From Planctomycetales bacterium (GTDB lineage: Bacteria > Planctomycetota > Planctomycetia > Pirellulales > UBA7805), in contig WVZU01000091.1 in NCBI GenBank assembly GCA_011772275.1, forward strand, positions 1,395 to 8,819: a stretch of 7,425 nucleotides of DNA, read 5' to 3'. A model generated the notes under the pieces. It worked only from the letters and a program-made list of their open reading frames with translations. It did no database searches and was not told the origin of the DNA. The position numbers and the translations under genes were made by a program. Below are positions 1-5,623 of the stretch, piece by piece; position 1 is the first letter of the stretch; the number at the start of each line of letters is the position of its first letter.

Positions 1-155
1 GGGGTGTAGAGGATTGCGAGCGACCGGTCGGCGGCAAAGCCCAGCGGCGTTTCGCCGACAGGCTTGCCCGCCGGCCCCCGGCCGCGGCAAGCTAGCTGGG
101 CCAGGCCGCCCGTTGGTCCTCCGGTACCTGCAAGGCTCGAGCGCGAAACAGGAAG
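1..155 (-). other. Open, coding-looking minus frame running off the left edge, no start codon
   Basis: On the minus strand, the frame containing positions 65-63 is open from 155 to the window edge. Between 65 and 1 it reads KPVGETPLGFAADRSLAILYT, with G/C-ending codons like the neighbouring genes. The core GETPLGFAA resembles the TPLHLAA core of an ankyrin repeat. I find no ATG, GTG or TTG in this frame between 155 and 65, and the upstream part overlaps the end of the aldehyde dehydrogenase gene. It could be a 5'-truncated remnant, a gene with an unusual start, or chance. A plus-strand frame ending at the TAG at 93-95 is also open across the same bases, so the coding strand is not settled. 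Confidence 0.15.
63..91 (-). terminator. Bulged GC hairpin directly after the aldehyde dehydrogenase stop
   Basis: Read on the minus strand, positions 91-80 (CTTGCCGCGGCC) pair with 76-63 (GGCCGGCGGGCAAG). This gives 12 base pairs with two single-base bulges and a GGG loop. It begins one base after the TAG at 94-92. A stem at this position suits transcription termination or 3'-end protection. No T-run follows on the minus strand, so it is not a canonical intrinsic terminator, and in such GC-rich DNA chance cannot be excluded. Confidence 0.3.
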
Positions 156-1534
156 TCAACGATATTGCCTTCGTGGGGCTGCAGCCAGTCCAGCTGAGTG
201 GTCGGGATGGGGCCCAGGTTCAGGCGGTCGATGTGGGTGGCGTCCGACAACTGCCGCTGGAACCGCTGGTCCGCCGTGATGCCGCTGGCGACCAGGGTAG
301 GTCCGATGGCAGAGATCATTTTTTCCTGCGGGCAACGGACCACGCTGACGAAGGGGAACATGAATTCCTTGTTGGCGATGGCCGCTGCGGGGCTGTCGCA
401 ATGGATGACGGTGGGCCGCAAGTACGCGCACCGCTGGTGACGCTCGAACCGATCCCCGTATTTTTCCGTCATGTGCTGCACGCCCTCTTCACCCAGGTCC
501 GCCTCGATCATCTGCCAGATCGCTTCGGCCATCTCGGGGGCGGTGAAGGCGGCCAGGGTGGCCTCTGGATCGTCGGGCGGGCGGGGCTCGACCGGCCCCA
601 GCCGTTCGGCCAGCGCCGCCGCGATCTGGCGGGTGTGCCGCGATGCCCAGATGCCCGAGCAATTAATACAGCCGCGGCCGCTGTTGAGAAACACGCTGTC
701 GGTCATCAAGTCCAGGTACTGCGGCCAGTCGTCGACCACGTCGTCCCCCAGCAGGATCTTGCTGAAACCGGGGCCGTGCACCTGCACGCGGGGATTGCCC
801 CGGTAACGTTCGACCGTCGGCTGGCCGCCAAAGATCATCACCCGCTGACCGTGGGAGACCACGGCCGCGCCCATCTCCGCGCCGCCGGGATAAATCGAAA
901 TCGCCTCCGCCGGAATGCCGGCTGCGAGAAAGGCCGCATGGATCCGGTAGGGTGTCCATGGTTCCTGCGGACCCGGCTTGAGCACCAGGCCGACTTGCAG
1001 GGGAATCACCGGCAGCCACAGCGTGTGCACGCCGGGCGAATTGGAGGGGAGGACCAGGCCCAGCACGGGAGACTGAGCCTGGTAGCTGACCACCACGCCC
1101 CGTGGTTCGACGCCGTAACCGCGGGTGAGAATCGACAGGTCCAGCCCGCGGGTCAGCGCGTCCAGCATCCGCCGCATGTTGCTCAACACAAAAAAATTCT
1201 TTTCCATGTTGGCCCGGCACATGTGCTCAGGCAGACCCGTCGAGGCCGACTGGGCTCGAGCGAATTGAGCGGGCGTTTGGGTTCCGTCCCCCGCCGGCAG
1301 CGTGCCGTCGCGGTACAAGCCGGCCGCCTGGCCCACCCGTTCGATCAACTCGTCAGCCGGGATCTCGCGGAGCACCGCTCGCGCCTGGTGGGCGCGGCGG
1401 AGATCACGAGCCAGCAGGCCGGGATTCGCCTGGCTGACCTTGGCGATCGGCTCGCCGGTCACAAAGTGCCGCACTTCCTCCTGCTCCAGCGACTCGTAAG
1501 GCTGGCCCCAGCGGATGACAGGCAGGTTCAGCAT
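92..1534 (-). CDS. Aldehyde-dehydrogenase-superfamily protein, LuxC-like acyl reductase type
   Basis: The 480-residue protein has the ALDH fold landmarks in order. These are a substrate/NAD-site segment LPSNSPGVHTLWLP (N165 at the position of the conserved ALDH Asn), LKPGPQEPWTPYRI (K187, the NAD(P)-contact Lys position), GGAEMGAAVVSH at 217-228, and the nucleophile region NSGRGCINCSG with C289 as the likely catalytic Cys. At 253-258, where hydrolytic ALDHs carry ELGGK with the general-base Glu, it has HGPGFSK. That resembles the GxGPGN loop of CoA-acylating ALDHs and argues for reduction of an activated acyl group to an aldehyde with NAD(P)H rather than aldehyde oxidation. The length matches LuxC (about 480). 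The ATG at 1534 lies 77 bases after the adenylating-enzyme gene and has no clear Shine-Dalgarno. The superfamily is firm; the acyl-reductase reading is inference, and substrate and cofactor are unknown. Confidence 0.85.
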   Translation of the reverse strand: MLNLPVIRWGQPYESLEQEEVRHFVTGEPIAKVSQANPGLLARDLRRAHQARAVLREIPADELIERVGQAAGLYRDGTLPAGDGTQTPAQFARAQSASTGLPEHMCRANMEKNFFVLSNMRRMLDALTRGLDLSILTRGYGVEPRGVVVSYQAQSPVLGLVLPSNSPGVHTLWLPVIPLQVGLVLKPGPQEPWTPYRIHAAFLAAGIPAEAISIYPGGAEMGAAVVSHGQRVMIFGGQPTVERYRGNPRVQVHGPGFSKILLGDDVVDDWPQYLDLMTDSVFLNSGRGCINCSGIWASRHTRQIAAALAERLGPVEPRPPDDPEATLAAFTAPEMAEAIWQMIEADLGEEGVQHMTEKYGDRFERHQRCAYLRPTVIHCDSPAAAIANKEFMFPFVSVVRCPQEKMISAIGPTLVASGITADQRFQRQLSDATHIDRLNLGPIPTTQLDWLQPHEGNIVDFLFRARALQVPEDQRAAWPS

Positions 1535-1537
1535 GGC

Positions 1538-1557
1538 AGATTGGCGATGGCCGATCT
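1538..1557 (-). promoter_or_regulatory. Small stem-loop immediately before the aldehyde dehydrogenase start codon
   Basis: On the minus strand, AGATCGGC and GCCAATCT flank a four-base loop. Seven of eight pairs form, with one C-A mismatch, and the stem ends three bases before the ATG. No Shine-Dalgarno is visible there, so a fold at this place could affect initiation. It is short enough to be chance. Confidence 0.2.
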
Positions 1558-1611
1558 TGGAGGTTTACGCTTGCGGATATCTGTCTTCGATCCGCCATCC
1601 GAAAACCGGCA

Positions 1612-2748
1612 TCAGTAGACTCCCACGGTGGTGGCCGCGGCCAATTCATGGAAGGGACGAACGCCGCTCACGCCGTCCCAGGGATACATTTCGCATGGTC
1701 CTTCGCGTTCCCCCTCGTCCCGTTCCAGGAAGCCGGGGACGAAGAATTCCTTGGTCAGCGTCGTCAAACGCACTCGGCCCGTCTCGCCGTAGCCGACCCG
1801 CAGATTGGCGTCTGCGAAATCGACGACTTCCACCACGGCCCGCGGCTGAGGCGCGAAATAGCTGATCTTGTACCCGTCGGCGGCGGTGACCGGTTTACTG
1901 CAGGCCAATCCCATCAGCGTGTTGCCGTAGGTGGGCGTCATGTAAACCCCGCTGGTCTCCGGCGGCCCACCAAAAAGTTCTTCCACACAGAACCGGGTCC
2001 ACTGCGGCGTGAATTCCGTGCCGCCGGAAAAGATCCCCCGGATGCCGATCTGGGGAATGCTGCTGCCACGGTCTTCCAGGGCCAGGGCCAAGGCCTCCAG
2101 CAGCTTGGGAGTGGCAAACATGCATTGAATCTCATGCCCCGCCTCCAGAATGGTGATCGCCTGAGCGATGCAGTGTTCCTTGTAAGCTTCCAGGTGCTCC
2201 ATCCAGCCCTTCTTCAGCAGTTTGATGACCCAGCGAGGGTCCAGGTCGATGCAGAAGCAAATGCCGCCGCGGTACTGGCACAGATGTTCGACCGCCAGCC
2301 GCAGCCGCCGCGGTCCGGTGGGGCCCAGCATCAACCAGTTGGCCCCCCGTGGAAAGTAGGAGTCGGGCAGCGTCTGACTAAACTGTTCGTAGTCGATACG
2401 GAAATCGTCGATGACGATCCGCGACTTGGGGATACCCGTGGTGCCGCCCGTTTCAAAGACGTACACCGGCCGATCCGCATACCCCTTGGGGACCCACCGC
2501 CGCACCGGCCCGCCGCGCAGCCAATCGTCCTCAAAGGGGGGGAACTTTTTTAAATCGTCGTAGCCGCGGATCTCCTGCAGCGGATCGAAGTTCAATTGTT
2601 CCGACGCGTATTGCAGCCAGAAAGGGCAGCCGGTCGATTCGTGAAAATGCCACTGCACGATCTGGCAGGTGTGCGCGTCCAAAGCCGCGCGAGCAGCGTT
2701 CACGCGGTCTTGCAGATCGGGCGATGTCGGCAATTGGCAATCTACCAT
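1612..2748 (-). CDS. PaaK/LuxE-like adenylate-forming acid-activating enzyme
   Basis: The 378-residue protein belongs to the acyl-adenylating superfamily (phenylacetate-CoA ligase / LuxE acyl-protein synthetase branch), which activates a carboxylic acid with ATP as acyl-AMP and passes it to a thiol. Visible motifs are the P-loop-like TGGTTGIPKSR at 100-110, TPTYGNTLMG around 271-280 (the A5 YGxTE position, with the acidic residue absent), GYGETGRVRLTTLT at 319-332 and VPGFLERDEGE at 337-347, where R342 and D344 fit the ribose/hinge region. About 380 residues is nearer LuxE (about 370) than PaaK (about 430). The frame is open upstream to a GTG at 2853 (413 residues), but those 35 residues look non-conserved, so I chose the ATG at 2748. 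Neither start has a Shine-Dalgarno. The downstream LuxC-like gene is the likely partner. C352 is a possible acyl acceptor, but this is unproven. Confidence 0.85.
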   Translation of the reverse strand: MVDCQLPTSPDLQDRVNAARAALDAHTCQIVQWHFHESTGCPFWLQYASEQLNFDPLQEIRGYDDLKKFPPFEDDWLRGGPVRRWVPKGYADRPVYVFETGGTTGIPKSRIVIDDFRIDYEQFSQTLPDSYFPRGANWLMLGPTGPRRLRLAVEHLCQYRGGICFCIDLDPRWVIKLLKKGWMEHLEAYKEHCIAQAITILEAGHEIQCMFATPKLLEALALALEDRGSSIPQIGIRGIFSGGTEFTPQWTRFCVEELFGGPPETSGVYMTPTYGNTLMGLACSKPVTAADGYKISYFAPQPRAVVEVVDFADANLRVGYGETGRVRLTTLTKEFFVPGFLERDEGEREGPCEMYPWDGVSGVRPFHELAAATTVGVY

Positions 2749-2913
2749 ACGGGGGATCAGCAGGAGGGAAGGGCGGTCCGCTGCCGGCAGGTGGCACGAG
2801 GAGAGGGCCAGGCTGCCCGGAACATGACCCGGTTCACAATAGCCGATCCTCACCGGACTGACAACTTGCCCGCCCGACGGCCAGTTGTCGACCCGCGGGC
2901 AGGAAGCCGCTGG

Positions 2914-3288
2914 TCAGACGGCCATCTTTTGATCCAAAATGCCGCTCAGGAAAAGCTCGCCCATAACCTCCCAGTCGACCTCCTCGTCAAACTGGCAACC
3001 GATGGCGAACTGCTGGCCCTCCGCGCCGCGCTGCCACTGCACCGTGCCGTACAGCTTCACCTCCAGCTGGCCGTCCGTCGCCCGCAAAACGCCGCTGATC
3101 TTTTCGCCAATCTGCAGCGGCCGGGGGGATAGGATTTGCATCCCCTTCCTGGAGAAATCGACCAGCAGGGACGGCCAGACCGACTCGCCCGCATCGCCGT
3201 CGCGGCCCGTTTCGACCAACGTCTGCTGGCCGTCCTCGATCAAGTAACGAGGGTCACGAAGAAAGTAGTCGGTAATGTCCCGCGACAC
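2914..3288 (-). CDS. PilZ-domain protein, 124 residues
   Basis: PilZ domains are small beta barrels that often bind cyclic di-GMP. Here LLVDFSRKGMQIL gives the (D/N)xSxxG motif (D44, S46, G49). It is followed by LQIGEKISGVLR, then YGTVQWQRG and FAIGCQFDE, the usual PilZ strand pattern. The frame is open back to 3603, but I chose the GTG at 3288 because GGAG lies six bases upstream and the upstream residues look non-coding. The arginine motif RxxxR normally found 20-30 residues before DxSxxG is not visible; only RDPR at 11-14 is near. Cyclic di-GMP binding is therefore doubtful and this may be a degenerate, protein-binding PilZ. It is the first of three minus-strand genes, 165 bases before the adenylating enzyme, and the functional link is unknown. 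Confidence 0.8.
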   Translation of the reverse strand: MSRDITDYFLRDPRYLIEDGQQTLVETGRDGDAGESVWPSLLVDFSRKGMQILSPRPLQIGEKISGVLRATDGQLEVKLYGTVQWQRGAEGQQFAIGCQFDEEVDWEVMGELFLSGILDQKMAV

Positions 3289-3294
3289 AGGGTG

Positions 3295-3298
3295 CTCC
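3295..3298 (-). promoter_or_regulatory. Ribosome binding site GGAG deciding the PilZ start
   Basis: On the minus strand GGAG is followed by six bases (CACCCT) and then GTG at 3288-3286. This spacing is ideal and supports the short 124-residue form over the 229-codon open frame. Confidence 0.6.
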
Positions 3299-3318
3299 GC
3301 TACAGGCCAGCAGTTAGG

Positions 3319-3341
3319 AAAGGCGCCACCGGTGGGCCTTT
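3319..3341. promoter_or_regulatory. Nearly perfect palindrome 30 bases upstream of the PilZ gene
   Basis: AAAGGC(G)CCACC pairs with GGTGGGCCTTT across a dyad at 3330/3331: 11 base pairs with one extra G at 3325. It lies between the PilZ start codon and an A/T-rich block at 3339-3360 that reads GGTAAGATATGTTTTTTACA on the minus strand and contains weak -10-like hexamers (TATGTT, TACAAA). The position fits an operator or a 5'-leader hairpin. No convincing -35 box is visible, so the promoter assignment is weak. Confidence 0.35.
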
Positions 3342-3734
3342 GTAAAAAACATATCTTACCGCGGCCGCGCAAGCCCCCGTCACAGGCCGACAACGACCCG
3401 ACACACGGGCCCTGCAAGGCTTGTAGCGGTCGTAACGATTGGATCCCCACCCGACGCGGTCTGGCTGTTGGTCGGCCGCAAACCAGAATGCGCGACCCCG
3501 TTCGCCCGCCAACAAAAACCAGCCGCAACAAGGCGACAGGCAACAGCCCATAACGCTCGCCCCAGGTCCCGGTAAGCCGCGCAACGGGATGGCCGCAGAT
3601 CAAAGGGGGGGACGGCTGACGGGTGCATTACACGGATGGTAATTGTTTGGCAGCATGCGAGTATCCGTTGGAGCCGGTTGGACTTTCATATCACAGGGAT
3701 CACATTTTAAAGAGCAAGTCACACCCGCTCTGAG

Positions 3735-3962
3735 CCCCGGCATTCATGCCGGGGTGATGATGTCCATGACCCCACCGGCGAGGCCCGTTTACGGGCCTTC
3801 TGGCCGTGGCGGCTTCAGCCCTGGCGATCACGCGCGGTGCTGCTTGATTTCGTGTTGTTACGCCGCGAGTCAGCCCAGGCTAAAGCCAGACAGCGGCAAG
3901 CCCCGTAAACGGGGCTCGACAGATTGTTTTACGCGATCTCAACCTCGTGCTAAAGCACGAGG
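3735..3962. repeat. Mirror-symmetric array of six short-loop palindromes (REP/BIME-like)
   Basis: Six perfect inverted repeats with two-base loops: H1 3735-3754 (9 bp, loop TC), H2 3781-3798 (8 bp, TT), H3 3811-3820 (4 bp, TC), H4 3878-3887 (4 bp, AA), H5 3899-3916 (8 bp, AA) and H6 3943-3962 (9 bp, AA). The midpoints of H1/H6 and H2/H5 both average 3848.5, and H3/H4 average 3849, so the array is one large imperfect inverted repeat. Comparing each left hairpin with the reverse complement of its partner, H1/H6 differ at four stem pairs and H2/H5 at one. Each is a two-sided change that keeps pairing; H3/H4 differ only in the loop. Sequence between hairpins is poorly conserved across the dyad. 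The layout resembles BIMEs built of REP palindromes in opposite orientation, which RAYT transposases mobilise in other bacteria. No transposase is in the window, and a folded RNA remains possible. Confidence 0.75.
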
Positions 3963-4067
3963 CTATTCGCATGAAGCCAGAAAAGGAGGGGGCTGCTGAC
4001 CTGAAAACAGAAAGGCGCGGCGGGCGACAACTACCAGTTACTGCAATCGGCTCAGGTGTTACGCAAA

Positions 4068-4080
4068 GTGCAAAATGCAC
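4068..4080 (-). terminator. Weak hairpin downstream of the 156-residue gene
   Basis: GTGCA and TGCAC flank a three-base loop; on the minus strand TTTGCG follows. It lies 14 bases after the TAG of the gene, with another small stem (GGCG-GTT-CGCC) starting at that stop codon. Five base pairs and a three-base T-run make only a weak terminator candidate. Confidence 0.2.
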
Positions 4081-4094
4081 CCGCGGCGAACCGC

Positions 4095-4565
4095 CTAGGC
4101 GTCTTGACGGTTGTCGGCAGAAGGATGGCTTAACTGAGACAGCATCTGCAGGACGCCGTTCAAGTGCGCCAGCCGCGGGCCATAGCGATCAATGAACTCG
4201 TTGAATACGAATTCGCCGTCTTCCATCGCTTCGGAATTGTCCTCGATCTCGCCCGTCAGGTTGCGAAGAAATTCCGCTTGAACACGAGCCAACGCTTCGA
4301 CCGCATCCTTGCATGATTCGGCCAGCCCCGGATTGGCCGACCGCCAGTTCTTCAGTTCCTCAGCCCGCTGACGCTGCGATGCGCCCGCGTTGGCGACCAA
4401 TTCTTCCAAGAGATCGTTGTTGCGGTCCAGAGCGGTCAGGATCTGATGCAAAAGCTCTGTGTGTTCGCCATCGACAGCACTGGCCCGGGCAGCCGATCCA
4501 TGGGACTGGGACGTGATGTCGATTTGAGTAAACAAGGGCGAAGTTTGTTGAGGGTCCTGCGACAT
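4095..4565 (-). CDS. Acidic helical protein of unknown function, 156 residues
   Basis: I do not recognise a named family. The first 30 residues are polar and probably disordered (Ser, Gln, Thr rich). Residues 34-75 (HTELLHQILTALDRNNDLLEELV...) have the heptad-like Leu spacing of an amphipathic or coiled-coil helix. A second block at 72-145 contains NWRSANPGLAESC, an acidic stretch (GEIEDNSEAMEDGEF, 105-119) and FIDRYGPRLAHLNGVLQMLSQL. There is no signal peptide or membrane segment, so it is likely cytoplasmic. The ATG at 4565 is supported by GGGAG ten bases upstream, and codon choice agrees with a real gene. It is transcribed away from the 185-residue gene, with 447 bases between them. A role in protein-protein contact is a guess from helix content. 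Confidence 0.75.
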   Translation of the reverse strand: MSQDPQQTSPLFTQIDITSQSHGSAARASAVDGEHTELLHQILTALDRNNDLLEELVANAGASQRQRAEELKNWRSANPGLAESCKDAVEALARVQAEFLRNLTGEIEDNSEAMEDGEFVFNEFIDRYGPRLAHLNGVLQMLSQLSHPSADNRQDA

Positions 4566-4575
4566 AAATTAAATT

Positions 4576-4580
4576 CTCCC
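4576..4580 (-). promoter_or_regulatory. Ribosome binding site GGGAG for the 156-residue gene
   Basis: GGGAG on the minus strand is separated from the ATG by the ten A/T bases AATTTAATTT. The A/T-rich spacer should be unstructured and suits efficient initiation. Confidence 0.5.
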
Positions 4581-4688
4581 GCTTCAGAAACTTTTTCACC
4601 CTTCACCGAAAACCGACAGGACCCAGGACCTGAACCGAGAGGACTAAAACCAACCCCAGCCCGGCGGATAGGACCGCGAGCTGGAAAT

Positions 4689-4711
4689 CCGCCCCAACAC
4701 ACCGCCCCAAC
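4689..4711. repeat. Perfect 10-base tandem direct repeat, 13-base period
   Basis: CCGCCCCAAC occurs at 4689-4698 and again at 4702-4711, separated by ACA. Read on the minus strand it is GTTGGGGCGG twice. It lies in the divergent promoter region about 125 bases upstream of the 156-residue gene, where tandem protein-binding sites are common. Function is inferred from position only. Confidence 0.4.
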
Positions 4712-5000
4712 GAGCCACACCGCTAATCAAACACGTTGGTGACAATGTTGGATGTTATTGTAGTCGGCGCCGGGTTGGATGTCGAGCACTTCCTGATTGG
4801 CCGGAGGTGGTGTGAAAATTTCCGAGGCTGAGGGGGCAGCCGATCGGCCCCCACCAACTCGAATCACGGCCGAATTCCGCCCCGCCGGGCCACCACGCCC
4901 TTCCCTCCGCACATCGGATCGTCGCATCTAAAGTTCGCACACATCGCGGCCCGATGCAAACAGGAACTGCGGAAAAAACAGGGTACAAACCAGGAAGGAT

Positions 5001-5006
5001 AGGAGG
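5001..5006 (+). promoter_or_regulatory. Strong Shine-Dalgarno AGGAGG deciding the 185-residue start
   Basis: AGGAGG lies six bases before the ATG at 5013. The frame could also open at a TTG at 5010, but that would leave only three bases of spacing, so the ATG is preferred. Confidence 0.7.
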
Positions 5007-5012
5007 TTCTTG

Positions 5013-5570
5013 ATGGGTCAGGATGGCCGCAATGCCGTCGCTGCTATTGGTTTTCTGACCGTTGTCCGTGACCAGCGGCACGGTCTGTGCGGTGGCTATC
5101 TGATCGTCAATCCGGCCGGTCGCCCCCTGGAATTTCACTGCACGGCCCCCGTCCGCCCCAATCGGGCTCAAGAAATCCTCTACGGCCCCACCCTGGACGA
5201 ATTTTTATATGGCGAGCAGATTGGGCGGACGTTGGTCCAGCGGGGAGGGGTGCAGCCGGCTTTGCTGTGCACCGACGCGCTCCCCATGATGTCGTTGCGT
5301 CCCCTAATCTCGCAGCCGCTGGCGCTGCTGTTGCCATCCGTTGAGCCGCAAACGGAGGAGTCCCCTTTGCGTTATCGAGTCGATCCTGGGCAGGAGGGAC
5401 CGCCGGAGGCGCGGATGCTGAACGTCCGGGGTGGTCGCATGACGACCGCGCCGGCTCATCCGTCCGACCTGGCAACGATCGCTGACCTGCTGCCGGGGTT
5501 GGATGAGCTGGACTTGGCCGAGCCATTTGAGCGGATACGGGCGGCGATTGTCGAAGCGCAGGGCAGTTGA
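5013..5570 (+). CDS. Protein of unknown function, 185 residues, upstream of the SNF2 ATPase
   Basis: I do not recognise a characterised family. The start is a mixed hydrophobic/basic strand pattern (AAIGFLTVVRDQRHGLCGGYLIV, residues 10-32). The most family-like segment is residues 33-78: VNPAGRPLEFHC, then APVRPNRAQEILYGPTL, then FLYGEQIGRTLVQRGG. Next come LLCTDAL and a Leu-rich PLISQPLALLLP, then a low-complexity linker (110-150) and an acidic C-terminal helix (DLATIADLLPGLDELDLAEPFERI). There is no signal peptide or true membrane span. H42 and C43, with C26 and C86, are candidate functional residues but form no known metal motif. The TGA at 5568-5570 is close to the ATPase start, so the two genes are very probably co-transcribed and may act together. 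Confidence 0.8.
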   Translation: MGQDGRNAVAAIGFLTVVRDQRHGLCGGYLIVNPAGRPLEFHCTAPVRPNRAQEILYGPTLDEFLYGEQIGRTLVQRGGVQPALLCTDALPMMSLRPLISQPLALLLPSVEPQTEESPLRYRVDPGQEGPPEARMLNVRGGRMTTAPAHPSDLATIADLLPGLDELDLAEPFERIRAAIVEAQGS

Positions 5571-5623
5571 ACGGCAAGGGACGAGCGGGAACGCTGCCCG
5601 TTCAGCAGGTAGGGCTGTTATTG

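Larger units (their letters stand above)
3289..4094. other. 806-base gene-free stretch
   Basis: No reading frame here has convincing protein character. The open frames are short, rich in Arg, Pro, Ser and Gly, and several run straight through the palindromes. From 3361 to 3700 I see nothing beyond a weak ATTAC...GTAAT dyad at 3627-3643. The stretch otherwise holds the palindrome at 3319-3341, a short AGAGC/GCTCT dyad at 3711-3731, the hairpin array at 3735-3962, and small hairpins near 4068-4095 after the stop of the next gene. No tRNA-like or CRISPR-like structure was found. Confidence 0.6.
4566..5012. other. 447-base divergent intergenic region
   Basis: This region must hold promoters for the minus-strand 156-residue gene and the plus-strand pair, but no convincing -35/-10 pair is visible for either. 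The best plus-side candidate is the TACAAA at 4984-4989, with no clear -35. It contains a perfect 10-base direct repeat (4689-4711), a weak ACAAT...ATTGT dyad at 4742-4761, and a doubtful 66-codon minus-strand ORF at 4727-4927. Confidence 0.45.

Noticed and set aside
14..1618. 534-codon plus-strand open frame
   Set aside because: It lies antisense to the ALDH gene. Its translation is Arg/Gly/His/Gln-rich without domain motifs, while the minus strand gives a full ALDH-superfamily protein.
1648..2553. 301-codon plus-strand open frame
   Set aside because: It is antisense to the adenylate-forming enzyme, whose motifs are clear. The plus frame has no recognisable domain.
3289..3603. 105-codon upstream extension of the PilZ frame
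   Set aside because: The residues are low in conserved character, cross the palindrome at 3319-3341, and the GTG at 3288 has a well-spaced GGAG.
3627..3643. ATTAC...GTAAT dyad
   Set aside because: Five-base arms with a seven-base gap in a gene-free stretch; too weak to interpret.
3735..3962. CRISPR array or tRNA cluster
   Set aside because: The hairpins are not direct repeats with uniform spacers, and no cloverleaf, anticodon arm or CCA end is present.
3880..4080. 66-codon minus-strand ORF across the palindrome array
   Set aside because: It is the translation of repeat hairpins, with no ribosome site and no domain.
4742..4761. ACAAT...ATTGT dyad as an operator or promoter
   Set aside because: It has only five paired bases with a ten-base gap and no well-spaced -35/-10 pair; this is expected by chance.
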